Below, one piece after another: positions 1-6,353 of a stretch of DNA of 20,955 nt (the first letter of the stretch is position 1; every line of letters starts with the position of its first letter). Source of the DNA: Sphaerochaetaceae bacterium (GTDB lineage Bacteria > Spirochaetota > Spirochaetia > Sphaerochaetales > Sphaerochaetaceae); the NCBI GenBank assembly GCA_016302165.1, contig JAEDOD010000021.1, positions 1 to 20,955 of the forward strand. The letters are read 5' to 3'. The notes under the pieces are model-generated. The model was not told where the DNA came from, ran no database searches, and saw only the letters and a list, made by a program, of their open reading frames with translations. A program made the translations under genes and the position numbers.

Positions 1-3
1 ACG

Positions 4-21
4 CGGTTTGCACCGGTTTGC
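4..21. repeat. Tandem 8-bp direct repeat upstream of promoter
   Basis: CGGTTTGC occurs at 4-11 and again at 14-21, ten bases apart, so both copies face the same side of the helix. The pair sits immediately upstream of the likely -35 hexamer at 28-33, where an activator would normally bind. An inverted GCAAAC lies at 75-80, downstream of the expected transcription start. No regulator is identified, and a chance repeat is possible. Confidence 0.3.
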
Positions 22-27
22 CTTGTT

Positions 28-56
28 TTGGAAATTATGCAACGATAGCTTAAAAT
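28..56 (+). promoter_or_regulatory. Promoter for the phosphatase-kduI unit
   Basis: TTGGAA at 28-33 and TAAAAT at 51-56 are separated by 17 bases, a sigma-70-type arrangement. Transcription would start near 63 and leave a leader of about 60 bases that ends in the AGGAGG site at 112-117. Confidence 0.5.
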
Positions 57-125
57 GAAAACGTTAAAAGGTACGCAAACAGGGTCAAAATGCGGCCTTT
101 TACTGCATTTCAGGAGGAATAATTA

Positions 126-554
126 GTGATTAAGATATTATTTGTTTGCCACGGCAATATATGCCGGTCAACTATGGCTGAAGCAATATTCAGATATATG
201 GCAAATAATTCCGGGCTGGATGTTGAAGTGGAAAGCGCAGGGGTTTCCAATGAGGAGGAGGGGAATGATATCTATCCTCCAGCCAAGAGAGTTCTTGGTG
301 CCCATGGCATTCCCTTCTCCCGTCACTATGCCCATAGGATTACCGATGAAGAGTTTTCTTCCAGCGATATCGTCATTGCCTTGGACTACAGTAATTACAG
401 AAGACTTGTCTCAAGGTTTGGAAAAGATGCTAAGATAAGGATGCTTCTTGATAGGGAGGTCGAGGATCCTTGGTATACTGGGGATTTTGAGACAGCCTAT
501 CGGGATATAACAGAAGGATGTCGGAATCTTTTGTCTGAAATAATGGGAAAATGA
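126..554 (+). CDS. Low-molecular-weight protein tyrosine phosphatase
   Basis: This 142-residue cytoplasmic protein belongs to the low-molecular-weight phosphotyrosine phosphatase family. The P-loop CHGNICRS holds the nucleophile Cys8 and phosphate-binding Arg14 (the CX5R motif), with the family's second cysteine at Cys13. The general-acid loop DPWY is at 114-117. Length and fold are complete for the family. Translation starts at GTG 126, chosen because AGGAGG at 112-117 lies 8 bases upstream and the P-loop then begins at residue 8, as usual. kduI follows after 37 bases without a visible terminator, so the two are probably cotranscribed. Bacterial members act on tyrosine kinases of exopolysaccharide systems, on protein arginine phosphate, or on small phosphoesters; no partner kinase is present here, so the substrate is open. 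Confidence 0.93.
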   Translation: MIKILFVCHGNICRSTMAEAIFRYMANNSGLDVEVESAGVSNEEEGNDIYPPAKRVLGAHGIPFSRHYAHRITDEEFSSSDIVIALDYSNYRRLVSRFGKDAKIRMLLDREVEDPWYTGDFETAYRDITEGCRNLLSEIMGK

Positions 555-591
555 ACATGGGAAACCCCACGATTATAGGAGATTAATATAT

Positions 592-1434
592 ATGGATATC
601 CGTTACTCAACAGGAAAGGAACCTTTCAAGCGTATGACAACAGATGAACTCAGGTCAGAGTTCCTCATCTCTTCCGTCTTCAATGCTGATGATGTCAGCG
701 CAGTCTACTCCCACGTGGACAGAATCGTCACAATGGGTGCAATGCCTGTAAAGGAGAGACTGGACATAGAGAAGAATATCGATCCCTGGAAGAACTTCGG
801 TGTCAACTATCTTCTTGAGAGAAGAGAGCTTGGTTCCATCAATATCGGTGGCAAGGGAAAGATCATTGCTGATGGAGTGGAGTATGTAATGGACCACTGG
901 GATGGCATCTATCTTCCAATGGGAACAAAGAAGGTGGAGTTCGAGTCTGAGAGCGCTGAGGATCCTGCAAAGTTCTTCATCTGCACAACTCCTGCCCATA
1001 CACCAAAGCCTGCTAAGCACATTCCTCTCTCTTCTGCAATCCACAAGCACCTTGGTGCCCTTGAGACCAGCAACGAGAGGACAATCAACCAGTATCTCCA
1101 TCCAGATGTACTGGATACCTGCCAGCTTTCCATGGGTCTCACACACCTTGAGCCAGGTAGTGTCTGGAACACAATGCCAGCCCATACCCATGAGAGAAGA
1201 ATGGAAGTCTACTTCTACTTCGATATTCCAGAAGACAATGTTGTCTTCCACTTCATGGGCGAGCCAAACGAAACCAGACATATCGTCATGCACAACGAAG
1301 AAGCTGTCATCAACCCATCCTGGTCCATCCATAGTGGTGCCGGTACATCCAACTATACCTTCATCTGGGCCATGTGCGGAGAGAACAGGGCTTACGACGA
1401 CCAGGACTGGATCAAGACACCAGATCTCAGATAA
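592..1434 (+). CDS. kduI: 5-dehydro-4-deoxy-D-glucuronate isomerase (KduI)
   Basis: KduI interconverts 5-keto-4-deoxyuronate and 2,5-diketo-3-deoxygluconate, a cytoplasmic step in the use of unsaturated uronates released by lyases from pectin or glycosaminoglycans. The 280-residue length matches the family (278 in E. coli). The cupin metal ligands are visible as His198, His200, Glu205 and His247, a constant +2 offset from the E. coli zinc ligands as I recall them. AGGAG at 577-581 precedes the ATG by 10 bases. The usual partner kduD and lyase genes are absent from the window, so this copy is detached from a uronate cluster. It follows the phosphatase gene, probably on the same transcript, and is closed by a strong terminator at 1455-1481. 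Assignment is secure; physiological substrate source is inferred. Confidence 0.95.
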   Translation: MDIRYSTGKEPFKRMTTDELRSEFLISSVFNADDVSAVYSHVDRIVTMGAMPVKERLDIEKNIDPWKNFGVNYLLERRELGSINIGGKGKIIADGVEYVMDHWDGIYLPMGTKKVEFESESAEDPAKFFICTTPAHTPKPAKHIPLSSAIHKHLGALETSNERTINQYLHPDVLDTCQLSMGLTHLEPGSVWNTMPAHTHERRMEVYFYFDIPEDNVVFHFMGEPNETRHIVMHNEEAVINPSWSIHSGAGTSNYTFIWAMCGENRAYDDQDWIKTPDLR

Positions 1435-1454
1435 GAAAATGGAATATGGTATTG

Positions 1455-1481
1455 GGGGTCCTTGTCCAGGGCCCCTTTTTT
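1455..1481 (+). terminator. Intrinsic terminator after kduI
   Basis: GGGGTCC at 1455-1461 pairs with GGGCCCC at 1469-1475 (one G-U pair) around a 7-base loop, followed by six T residues at 1476-1481. Confidence 0.88.
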
Positions 1482-1534
1482 GAAGCCTAATTCCACTCTG
1501 GATAGAAATATGGACAAGTATTCCTTCTCTTCTG

Positions 1535-1563
1535 TTGAAGCGGGATAGTGAATTTGATATAAA
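1535..1563 (+). promoter_or_regulatory. metNI promoter
   Basis: TTGAAG at 1535-1540 and TATAAA at 1558-1563 are 17 bases apart. The predicted start near 1570 leaves only about 10 leader bases before the metN ATG at 1580, so a riboswitch or leader attenuator on metNI is unlikely unless a further promoter lies upstream. Confidence 0.6.
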
Positions 1564-1579
1564 TCACAGAGAGGCAATT

Positions 1580-2587
1580 ATGCAGATCACACTGAAGAAT
1601 CTAAAAAGGGACTATGGTTCCCTCCATGCTGTAGACGGGGTATCCCTTGAGATACCATCCAATACAGTCTATGGAATAATTGGAAGAAGCGGGGCAGGCA
1701 AGTCTACCTTGGTAAGGCTTGTAAGCATGCTTGAGACTCCTGACCAGGGAGAGGTCTGGTATGGAGACAAGAGGGTGGATAATCTTTCCAGGGAAGAGAT
1801 GATCCAGGAAAGGAGAAAGATAGGAATGATCTTCCAGAACTTCAATCTTTTCTCTTCCCGTACTGCCGCAGGCAATATCGCATATCCAATGGAAATCTGC
1901 AGAAAGCCTAAGGAATATATCCGCAAGAGGACAGAGGAGCTCCTGGCCCTGGTAGGGCTGGAGGGCAGGGGAGATGCTCCTGTCTCCACTCTCAGCGGTG
2001 GTCAGAAGCAGAGGATAGCCATAGCCAGAGCCTTGGCCTCCGAGCCATCGATCCTCTTCTGCGATGAAGCTACCAGCGCCCTGGATCCCCAGACCACCAG
2101 AAGTATTCTGGCCCTGATCAAGGAAATCCAGAAGAAGATGAACCTTACTGTGGTGATGATCACCCACCAGATGGAAGTTGTCAGGGACGCCTGCGACAGA
2201 GTGGCTGTCCTTGATGGCGGCAAGGTGGTGGAGGAGGGTCTAGTTTCAGATATCTTCTCTTCACCAAAGAGTGTGGTAACCAAGGACTTCCTTTCCAACC
2301 TGACTTCCGTAAAGGAGTCTCTGGTACGCCTCTCCGATAAGGCAGGACACTTCACTCTCCGCTTCTCCTCTGAAACCACTTCAGAGCCTATCATAAGCCT
2401 TGTAACCAAGGAGACAGGGGCCCTCTTCAACATTGTGGCTGCAGGAGTACAGTACATTGAAGACAGGAAATATGGAGTCATGGTGCTGGATATCGAAGGA
2501 GACGAGGATATAAAGAAGAAGGCTGTAGATATGCTGAGGTCCAATGGTGTCACAGTAGAGGCTACAGTAGGTGAGGAGGTGAAGTGA
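1580..2587 (+). CDS. metN: Methionine ABC transporter, ATP-binding protein MetN
   Basis: This 335-residue ATPase energises high-affinity methionine import with MetI and MetQ. The Walker A motif GRSGAGKST is at 35-43, the LSGGQ signature at 138-142, Walker B ILFCDE at 158-163 and the switch histidine at 196. The last 80 or so residues form the NIL regulatory domain, which binds methionine and inhibits transport in characterised MetN proteins. The start is ATG 1580 with GAGAGG at 1569-1574. An in-frame TTG at 1535 would add 15 residues, but it coincides with the -35 element and lacks a ribosome-binding site. The gene overlaps metI by one base (TGATG). The substrate follows from the NIL domain and the metI-metQ neighbours; import of related D- or oxidised methionine is also possible. 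Confidence 0.93.
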   Translation: MQITLKNLKRDYGSLHAVDGVSLEIPSNTVYGIIGRSGAGKSTLVRLVSMLETPDQGEVWYGDKRVDNLSREEMIQERRKIGMIFQNFNLFSSRTAAGNIAYPMEICRKPKEYIRKRTEELLALVGLEGRGDAPVSTLSGGQKQRIAIARALASEPSILFCDEATSALDPQTTRSILALIKEIQKKMNLTVVMITHQMEVVRDACDRVAVLDGGKVVEEGLVSDIFSSPKSVVTKDFLSNLTSVKESLVRLSDKAGHFTLRFSSETTSEPIISLVTKETGALFNIVAAGVQYIEDRKYGVMVLDIEGDEDIKKKAVDMLRSNGVTVEATVGEEVK

Positions 2588-3252
2588 TGAATACAATGAT
2601 TTTTAAGCTTGTAGCGGAATCAACTCTCCAGACAATACAGATGGTTTTCTGGTCCACAGTGTTCTCCCTCATTATGGGACTTCCTCTTGGAGTCCTGCTC
2701 CATGTTACAGACAAGGAGGACCAGGGAGGAATCATTCCAAGACCTGTACTGAACGAAATACTTTCAAGGGTAGTGAACGTACTCAGGTCATTCCCGTTCC
2801 TTATCCTCATGATTCTTCTTATGCCTGTCGCCCGCTTTATCCTGGGAACCACCATCGGTACCAAGGCCGCTGTAGTATCCCTATCCATAGCAGCAGCTCC
2901 CTTTGTGGCCAGAATCATCGAGACCAGCCTTAAGGAAGTGGATCCGGGAGTGGTCCAGGCTGCAAAGGCCATGGGATCTACAAACTGGCAGATAATCGTG
3001 AAGGTCATGCTTCCGGAAGCTCTTCCTTCCCTGGTTTCAGGAGTGACGCTGACCATAATCAACCTTATCGGATACTCTGCAATGGCAGGCACCATCGGAG
3101 GTGGAGGCCTTGGAGACCTGGCCATAAGATATGGCTACCAGCGCTTCCGCTCAGACGTTATGTTTGCCGCTGTGGTGGTGACCATAATCCTGGTTGAACT
3201 GGTTCAGTTCGTAGGTAACAGAATATCCTCACGGCTCATTGCAAAGAGATGA
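2587..3252 (+). CDS. metI: Methionine ABC transporter, permease MetI
   Basis: This 221-residue inner-membrane permease forms the translocation path of the MetNIQ importer as a homodimer. It has five or so hydrophobic segments and a binding-protein-dependent permease (EAA-type) loop around VVQAAKAMGSTNWQIIVKVM, which contacts MetN. The length is typical for MetI. ATG 2587 is preferred over GTG 2584 because AGGAGG at 2574-2579 is 7 bases from the ATG but only 4 from the GTG. The start codon overlaps the metN stop, so translation is probably coupled. No U-tract terminator follows, only a GC-rich hairpin at 3256-3275. The family is certain; methionine specificity rests on the neighbours. Confidence 0.93.
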   Translation: MNTMIFKLVAESTLQTIQMVFWSTVFSLIMGLPLGVLLHVTDKEDQGGIIPRPVLNEILSRVVNVLRSFPFLILMILLMPVARFILGTTIGTKAAVVSLSIAAAPFVARIIETSLKEVDPGVVQAAKAMGSTNWQIIVKVMLPEALPSLVSGVTLTIINLIGYSAMAGTIGGGGLGDLAIRYGYQRFRSDVMFAAVVVTIILVELVQFVGNRISSRLIAKR

Positions 3253-3255
3253 CAC

Positions 3256-3275
3256 ATCCCCGCTGCGGCGGGGAT
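3256..3275 (+). other. GC-rich hairpin at the end of metNI
   Basis: ATCCCCGC at 3256-3263 and GCGGGGAT at 3268-3275 form a perfect 8-bp stem with a TGCG loop, starting four bases after the metI stop. There is no T-run, so it may protect the metNI 3' end or end transcription only partially rather than act as a classical terminator. Confidence 0.6.
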
Positions 3276-3371
3276 TAATCATAACAAAGGATCTGGAAAT
3301 CCTTATGCCAGAACAAAACTGTACATAAAATTCCGATAAAATAATTTTTTTGGAATATTTATTCTAACCAC

Positions 3372-3400
3372 TTGCAAAAATCTCTGAATTGAGTTTATTC
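3372..3400 (+). promoter_or_regulatory. Candidate promoter of the metQ leader transcript
   Basis: TTGCAA at 3372-3377 is followed after 16 or 17 bases by TTTATT/TTATTC at 3394-3400, below a very A+T-rich stretch (about 3325-3370) that could act as an UP element. Transcription would begin near 3406, just ahead of the ribosome-binding site at 3416-3421. The -10 match is moderate. Confidence 0.4.
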
Positions 3401-3416
3401 TTTTGTCATCAAATTA

Positions 3417-3497
3417 GGAGGAATGCAGAAATGACCACTATCGTTATCATCACAATGTGCATGTCCTCCATGATGATGCCCTCAAGGGCATGATTAT
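3417..3497 (+). promoter_or_regulatory. Candidate methionine attenuator with alternative folds
   Basis: Three helices compete. Helix A pairs 3417-3427 with 3458-3469: eleven base pairs with G3463 bulged, burying the leader ribosome-binding site GGAGGA under TCCTCC. Helix B is the terminator stem, 3470-3481 with 3486-3497. Helix C pairs CATGTCCT at 3460-3467 with AGGGCATG at 3485-3492, eight pairs with one G-U, and would dismantle both A and B. A and B can coexist, and C excludes both. The pairings are read directly from the sequence; their use in regulation is inferred. Confidence 0.5.
3431..3493 (+). CDS. Methionine-rich leader peptide upstream of metQ
   Basis: A 20-codon frame encodes MTTIVIITMCMSSMMMPSRA and stops at TGA 3491-3493. 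Six residues are methionine (positions 1, 9, 11, 14, 15, 16), including three in a row encoded by ATGATGATG at 3470-3478. AGGAGG at 3416-3421 lies 9 bases upstream, one of the best ribosome-binding sites in the window. The ATG run forms the base of the 5' arm of the hairpin at 3470-3497, which ends in a U-rich tract. Runs of the codon for the regulated amino acid, just before a terminator, are the hallmark of ribosome-mediated attenuation leaders such as those of his, thr and trp operons. The downstream gene encodes a methionine-binding protein, so the codon bias fits. The peptide itself probably has no function. Chance remains possible because only one genome is in view. Confidence 0.55.
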   Translation: MTTIVIITMCMSSMMMPSRA

Positions 3498-3508
3498 CTA
3501 TTTTCTTT
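3470..3508 (+). terminator. Terminator-like hairpin inside the metQ leader
   Basis: Bases 3476-3481 (ATGCCC) pair with 3486-3491 (GGGCAT) around a TCAA loop. The stem continues below one G-G mismatch with 3470-3474 pairing 3493-3497 (one G-U). The tract TATTTTCTTT follows at 3499-3508. The 5' arm contains the three consecutive Met codons, and the leader stop codon lies in the 3' arm, so any translating ribosome would disturb the stem. Confidence 0.5.
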
Positions 3509-3538
3509 AAAAACACACAACCATCAATCCAATCAAAC

Positions 3539-3586
3539 CTTTCACCCATAGGGGAAAGTCACACATGAAAATACGGGGATACCCCG
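3539..3586 (+). other. Two further hairpins before metQ
   Basis: The first hairpin pairs 3539-3547 with 3551-3558 (eight pairs, A3544 bulged, ATA loop). The second pairs CGGGG 3574-3578 with CCCCG 3582-3586, also with an ATA loop. GGGG of one could alternatively pair with CCCC of the other. A 12-codon frame at 3565-3603 ends one base before the metQ ATG and has only a weak GGGG site. Possible roles are mRNA stability or tuning of metQ translation. The rest of the 3253-3604 gap is A+T-rich spacer. Confidence 0.35.
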
Positions 3587-3604
3587 AAAAAATAGGAAAT
3601 TAAT

Positions 3605-4414
3605 ATGAAAAAGACAATCGTTATCGTACTTGCAGCACTTATCGCCCTTTCTTCCCTTTTTGCACAGGGAGCAAATGAAGCAGCTTCCTCCACAACAAAG
3701 ATCGTTGTGGGTGCAACACCAGAGCCACATGCAGCTCTTCTGTCACTTGTAGTCGATGATCTTGCCGCTCAGGGAATCACATTGGAAATCAAGGAATTCA
3801 CAGATTACGTCACTCCAAACGATGCAGTTGAGTATGGCGAAATCGATGCCAACTACTTCCAGCACATTCCTTACCTGGAATCCTTCAACACAGAGCATGG
3901 CTATCACCTTGTAAACGCAGGCGGAATCCATGTTGAGCCAATCGCTCTCTATTCCAAGAAGTACTCCTCCCTTTCCGACATTCCTGCCGGAGCTACAATC
4001 GCTATCCCTAACGATCCTACCAACGAAGGAAGAGCACTTCTTCTCCTTGAAGCAGCTGGACTTATCACTCTTAAGGCTGACGCTGGACTGGAAGCTATCC
4101 CACTTGATATCGCATCCAACCCAAAGAACCTGAAGTTCTCCGAAATCGAGGCAGCAACACTTCCAAGAGTCCTTGGTGATGTAGATGCAGCAGTCATCAA
4201 CGGTAACTACGCTATTCCTGCAGGTCTCGTAGCTACAAGAGATGGCCTCTATGTAGAAGGCGCAGAGTCTCCATATGTAAATGTCATCGCTGTCAAGGAA
4301 GGCAATGAGAACAACCCTGCAATCAAGGCTCTCGTCGAAGCTCTCAAGAGCGATGAAGTCAAGGCATATGTTGCTGAGACATATAAGAATGGTGAAGTCG
4401 TGCTTGTAGACTAA
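3605..4414 (+). CDS. metQ: Methionine-binding protein MetQ (NlpA family)
   Basis: This 269-residue secreted binding protein delivers methionine to MetNI. After a signal peptide ending near SSLFAQG it shows the NlpA/MetQ core: IVVGATPEPHA, then DYVTPNDAVEYGEIDANYFQH, a very characteristic family block. No lipobox cysteine follows the signal peptide, whereas most MetQ proteins are lipoproteins, so this one is probably cleaved by signal peptidase I or kept as an uncleaved N-terminal anchor. The ATG at 3605 has only a modest AGGAA site at 3594-3598. The gene is separated from metNI by 352 bases carrying its own candidate promoter and a Met-rich leader, so its expression appears controlled apart from the transporter. 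It ends in a strong terminator at 4445-4469. Confidence 0.94.
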   Translation: MKKTIVIVLAALIALSSLFAQGANEAASSTTKIVVGATPEPHAALLSLVVDDLAAQGITLEIKEFTDYVTPNDAVEYGEIDANYFQHIPYLESFNTEHGYHLVNAGGIHVEPIALYSKKYSSLSDIPAGATIAIPNDPTNEGRALLLLEAAGLITLKADAGLEAIPLDIASNPKNLKFSEIEAATLPRVLGDVDAAVINGNYAIPAGLVATRDGLYVEGAESPYVNVIAVKEGNENNPAIKALVEALKSDEVKAYVAETYKNGEVVLVD

Positions 4415-4444
4415 GCCTCTAAAATCATTTGTTATTCTCCTTTC

Positions 4445-4469
4445 GCCCTCGGTGTCACCGGGGGCTTTT
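4445..4469 (+). terminator. Intrinsic terminator after metQ
   Basis: GCCCTCGGT at 4445-4453 pairs with ACCGGGGGC at 4457-4465 (nine pairs, one G-U, three-base loop), followed by TTTT at 4466-4469. Confidence 0.85.
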
Positions 4470-4519
4470 CCACTTCTAAAGGTAAGAGGGATTGTGTATC
4501 ATCAGAGAAGGAGACATAT

Positions 4520-5455
4520 ATGGAAAAGGAAAGAAGGATTCTGGTCATAGGTGCCACCAATACTGATATAGCTGGAGAGTGCTTCTTTCCCATGGTTCTG
4601 GAGGATTCCAACATTGGCTCTGTCTCCACCAGTCTTGGAGGGGTGGGCCATAACATCGCCCTTAACGCCTCCCGTCTTGGAGCCTCCGTCACCTTCATTA
4701 CAGCTTTGGGAAATGACGTCTTCGGTAGAAATGCCATAAAGGAGATGGAAGGCCTTATGGACATATCCCACTCCATATTCTCCTCCTCCCGAAGCGGAGT
4801 CTATCTCTATGTGACTGACGAGAAGGGAGATATGCATGTGGCTGTAAATGATATGGCCATAGTAAAGGAGATCACTGCCTCCTTTCTGGATGAGAAGAGG
4901 AAGATAATAGAAGACTCTCCTGTGGTTATAGTGGACGCCAATCTTGAAAGTGAGACCATAGCCAAGGCCTCCTCCATTTCCCGTGGCCTGGTGCTGGCAG
5001 ATGCCGTCTCCACCCTGAAGGCTGAGAGGGTGGTGCAGAGTCTTGGAAATATCGATATTCTGAAGCCCAATATCATGGAGCTGGAGTTCCTTTCCGGAAT
5101 GAAAATCGAAGACAGGTCTTCCCTGAAGAGGGCTGCCTGGTCCCTTCTGGATAGAGGAGTAGGTGCAATCCTTGCCACAGATGGCAGAAAGGGTGCATAC
5201 TTCATCTCTTCAGACACCTTTCTCCATTCCGGGATTGGAAAAGTGGAGGTGAAGAACACCAATGGAGCAGGAGATGCCTTCCTTGCAGGCTTTGCCTATG
5301 CCTATAGCGCGGATAGGGATGCCGCCTCCGCCCTTGCCTTCGCCTCAGCCTCTGCCTCCATTACTGCAGGAAGTGAAGAGACGGTATCTGGTGAAATCAA
5401 TGCTGACCTGGTGTATGGTCTGGCAAAGGAGATAGAAATTGAAAAGATATCTTGA
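4520..5455 (+). CDS. psuK: Pseudouridine kinase (PfkB family)
   Basis: This 311-residue PfkB-family kinase is assigned as pseudouridine kinase, which phosphorylates pseudouridine to pseudouridine 5'-phosphate with ATP. The first PfkB signature, GGVGHNIALNASRLG, starts at residue 40; the substrate-binding NTD is at 14-16; the second signature NTNGAGDAFLAGFAY carries the catalytic base Asp252 in GAGD (249-252). PfkB sequences alone do not settle the substrate. The assignment rests on the overlapping psuG downstream, the standard partner. AAGGAG at 4508-4513 lies 6 bases before the ATG. The gene follows the metQ terminator by 50 bases; a weak TATCAT -10-like hexamer lies at 4497-4502. It overlaps psuG by 17 bases, so the two products are probably made in coupled amounts. 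Confidence 0.88.
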   Translation: MEKERRILVIGATNTDIAGECFFPMVLEDSNIGSVSTSLGGVGHNIALNASRLGASVTFITALGNDVFGRNAIKEMEGLMDISHSIFSSSRSGVYLYVTDEKGDMHVAVNDMAIVKEITASFLDEKRKIIEDSPVVIVDANLESETIAKASSISRGLVLADAVSTLKAERVVQSLGNIDILKPNIMELEFLSGMKIEDRSSLKRAAWSLLDRGVGAILATDGRKGAYFISSDTFLHSGIGKVEVKNTNGAGDAFLAGFAYAYSADRDAASALAFASASASITAGSEETVSGEINADLVYGLAKEIEIEKIS

Positions 5456-6353
5456 TGTATCCGATGAAGTGAGAAAGGCCCTTGATGAAGGAAAGCCTGT
5501 AGTGGCCCTGGAAAGCACTATCATTTCCCATGGCATGCCATACCCTAAGAATGTGGAGACTGCCCTTAGGGTAGAGGAGGAGGTAAGGAAGAGCGGGGCT
5601 GTTCCTGCCACCATAGCCATAATCGGAGGAAGGCTTAAGGCTGGTCTCACAAAGGATGAAATCGAGTACTTTGGAAAGAAGGGTACAGCAATAACAAAGG
5701 CTTCCCGCAGGGATATTCCTGCTCTTGTGGCAAAGAAGGAGGATGGAGCCACCACCGTTGCCGCCACATCAATAATCGCTGGCCTTGCAGGAATCGATGT
5801 ATTTGCAACCGGAGGAATCGGTGGAGTCCACAGAGGTGCGACTGAAACCATGGATATCTCAGCAGATATGGATGAACTTACAAAGACAGGAGTCATGGTA
5901 ATTTGTGCAGGAGCCAAGGCTATTCTGGACCTTCCTCTTACCATGGAATATCTGGAGACCAAAGGCGTCAATGTAATCGGCTACCAGACAGACGAGCTTC
6001 CTGCCTTCTATACAAGAAAGAGCGGTCTGAATGTAGTATGGAGATGCGATACTCCTGAAGAGATTTCAGACATCTGGCAGGTTCAGAAATATCTCTATCC
6101 AAATACAGGTCTTCTGGTCACCAATCCTATTCCTGAGGAATACTCCATGGATCCTGTATATATAAATAAGGAAATAGATGAGGCCATCAGGGAGATGAAC
6201 AAGCTTGGCATCAAGGGAAAGGAGACTACTCCATTCCTTCTTGACAAAATCCAGAAGCTTACCGGAGGCGAGAGCCTGGAGTCCAACATAATGCTGGTCC
6301 TAAACAATGCCCGTCTTGCTTCCAGAATCGCCGCAGCAAACTGCAGAAAATGA
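5439..6353 (+). CDS. psuG: Pseudouridine-5'-phosphate glycosidase
   Basis: PsuG cleaves the C-C glycosidic bond of pseudouridine 5'-phosphate to give uracil and ribose 5-phosphate, completing pseudouridine catabolism. The 304-residue protein follows the E. coli enzyme closely: VVALESTIISHGMP, TTVAATSIIAGLAGI and FATGGIGGVHRGA are all present. Glu25, Lys87, Asp143 and Lys160 fall at a constant -6 offset from the active-site residues Glu31, Lys93, Asp149 and Lys166 I recall for E. coli PsuG. The start is the rare TTG at 5439: AAGGAG at 5426-5431, inside psuK, lies 7 bases upstream, and the frame opens only a few residues before the conserved region. Its stop overlaps the next start as ATGA. Confidence 0.95.
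   Translation: MKRYLDVSDEVRKALDEGKPVVALESTIISHGMPYPKNVETALRVEEEVRKSGAVPATIAIIGGRLKAGLTKDEIEYFGKKGTAITKASRRDIPALVAKKEDGATTVAATSIIAGLAGIDVFATGGIGGVHRGATETMDISADMDELTKTGVMVICAGAKAILDLPLTMEYLETKGVNVIGYQTDELPAFYTRKSGLNVVWRCDTPEEISDIWQVQKYLYPNTGLLVTNPIPEEYSMDPVYINKEIDEAIREMNKLGIKGKETTPFLLDKIQKLTGGESLESNIMLVLNNARLASRIAAANCRK

Noticed and set aside
655..1332. 225-residue minus-strand frame inside kduI
   Set aside because: It is antisense to an intact conserved gene, with no start signals and no recognisable domain.
1482..1580. Possible SAM riboswitch or T-box before metN
   Set aside because: A good promoter at 1535-1563 starts transcription about 10 bases before metN, and no conserved SAM-I or T-box sequence is present.
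3276..3430. Possible SAM riboswitch or T-box before metQ
   Set aside because: The stretch is A+T-rich with no recognisable SAM aptamer core or T-box AGGGTGG sequence.
3542..3730. Cysteine-rich 62-residue frame on the minus strand
   Set aside because: It is antisense to the metQ leader and signal peptide, has no ribosome-binding site, and its composition is explained by the complement of Ala/Thr-rich codons.
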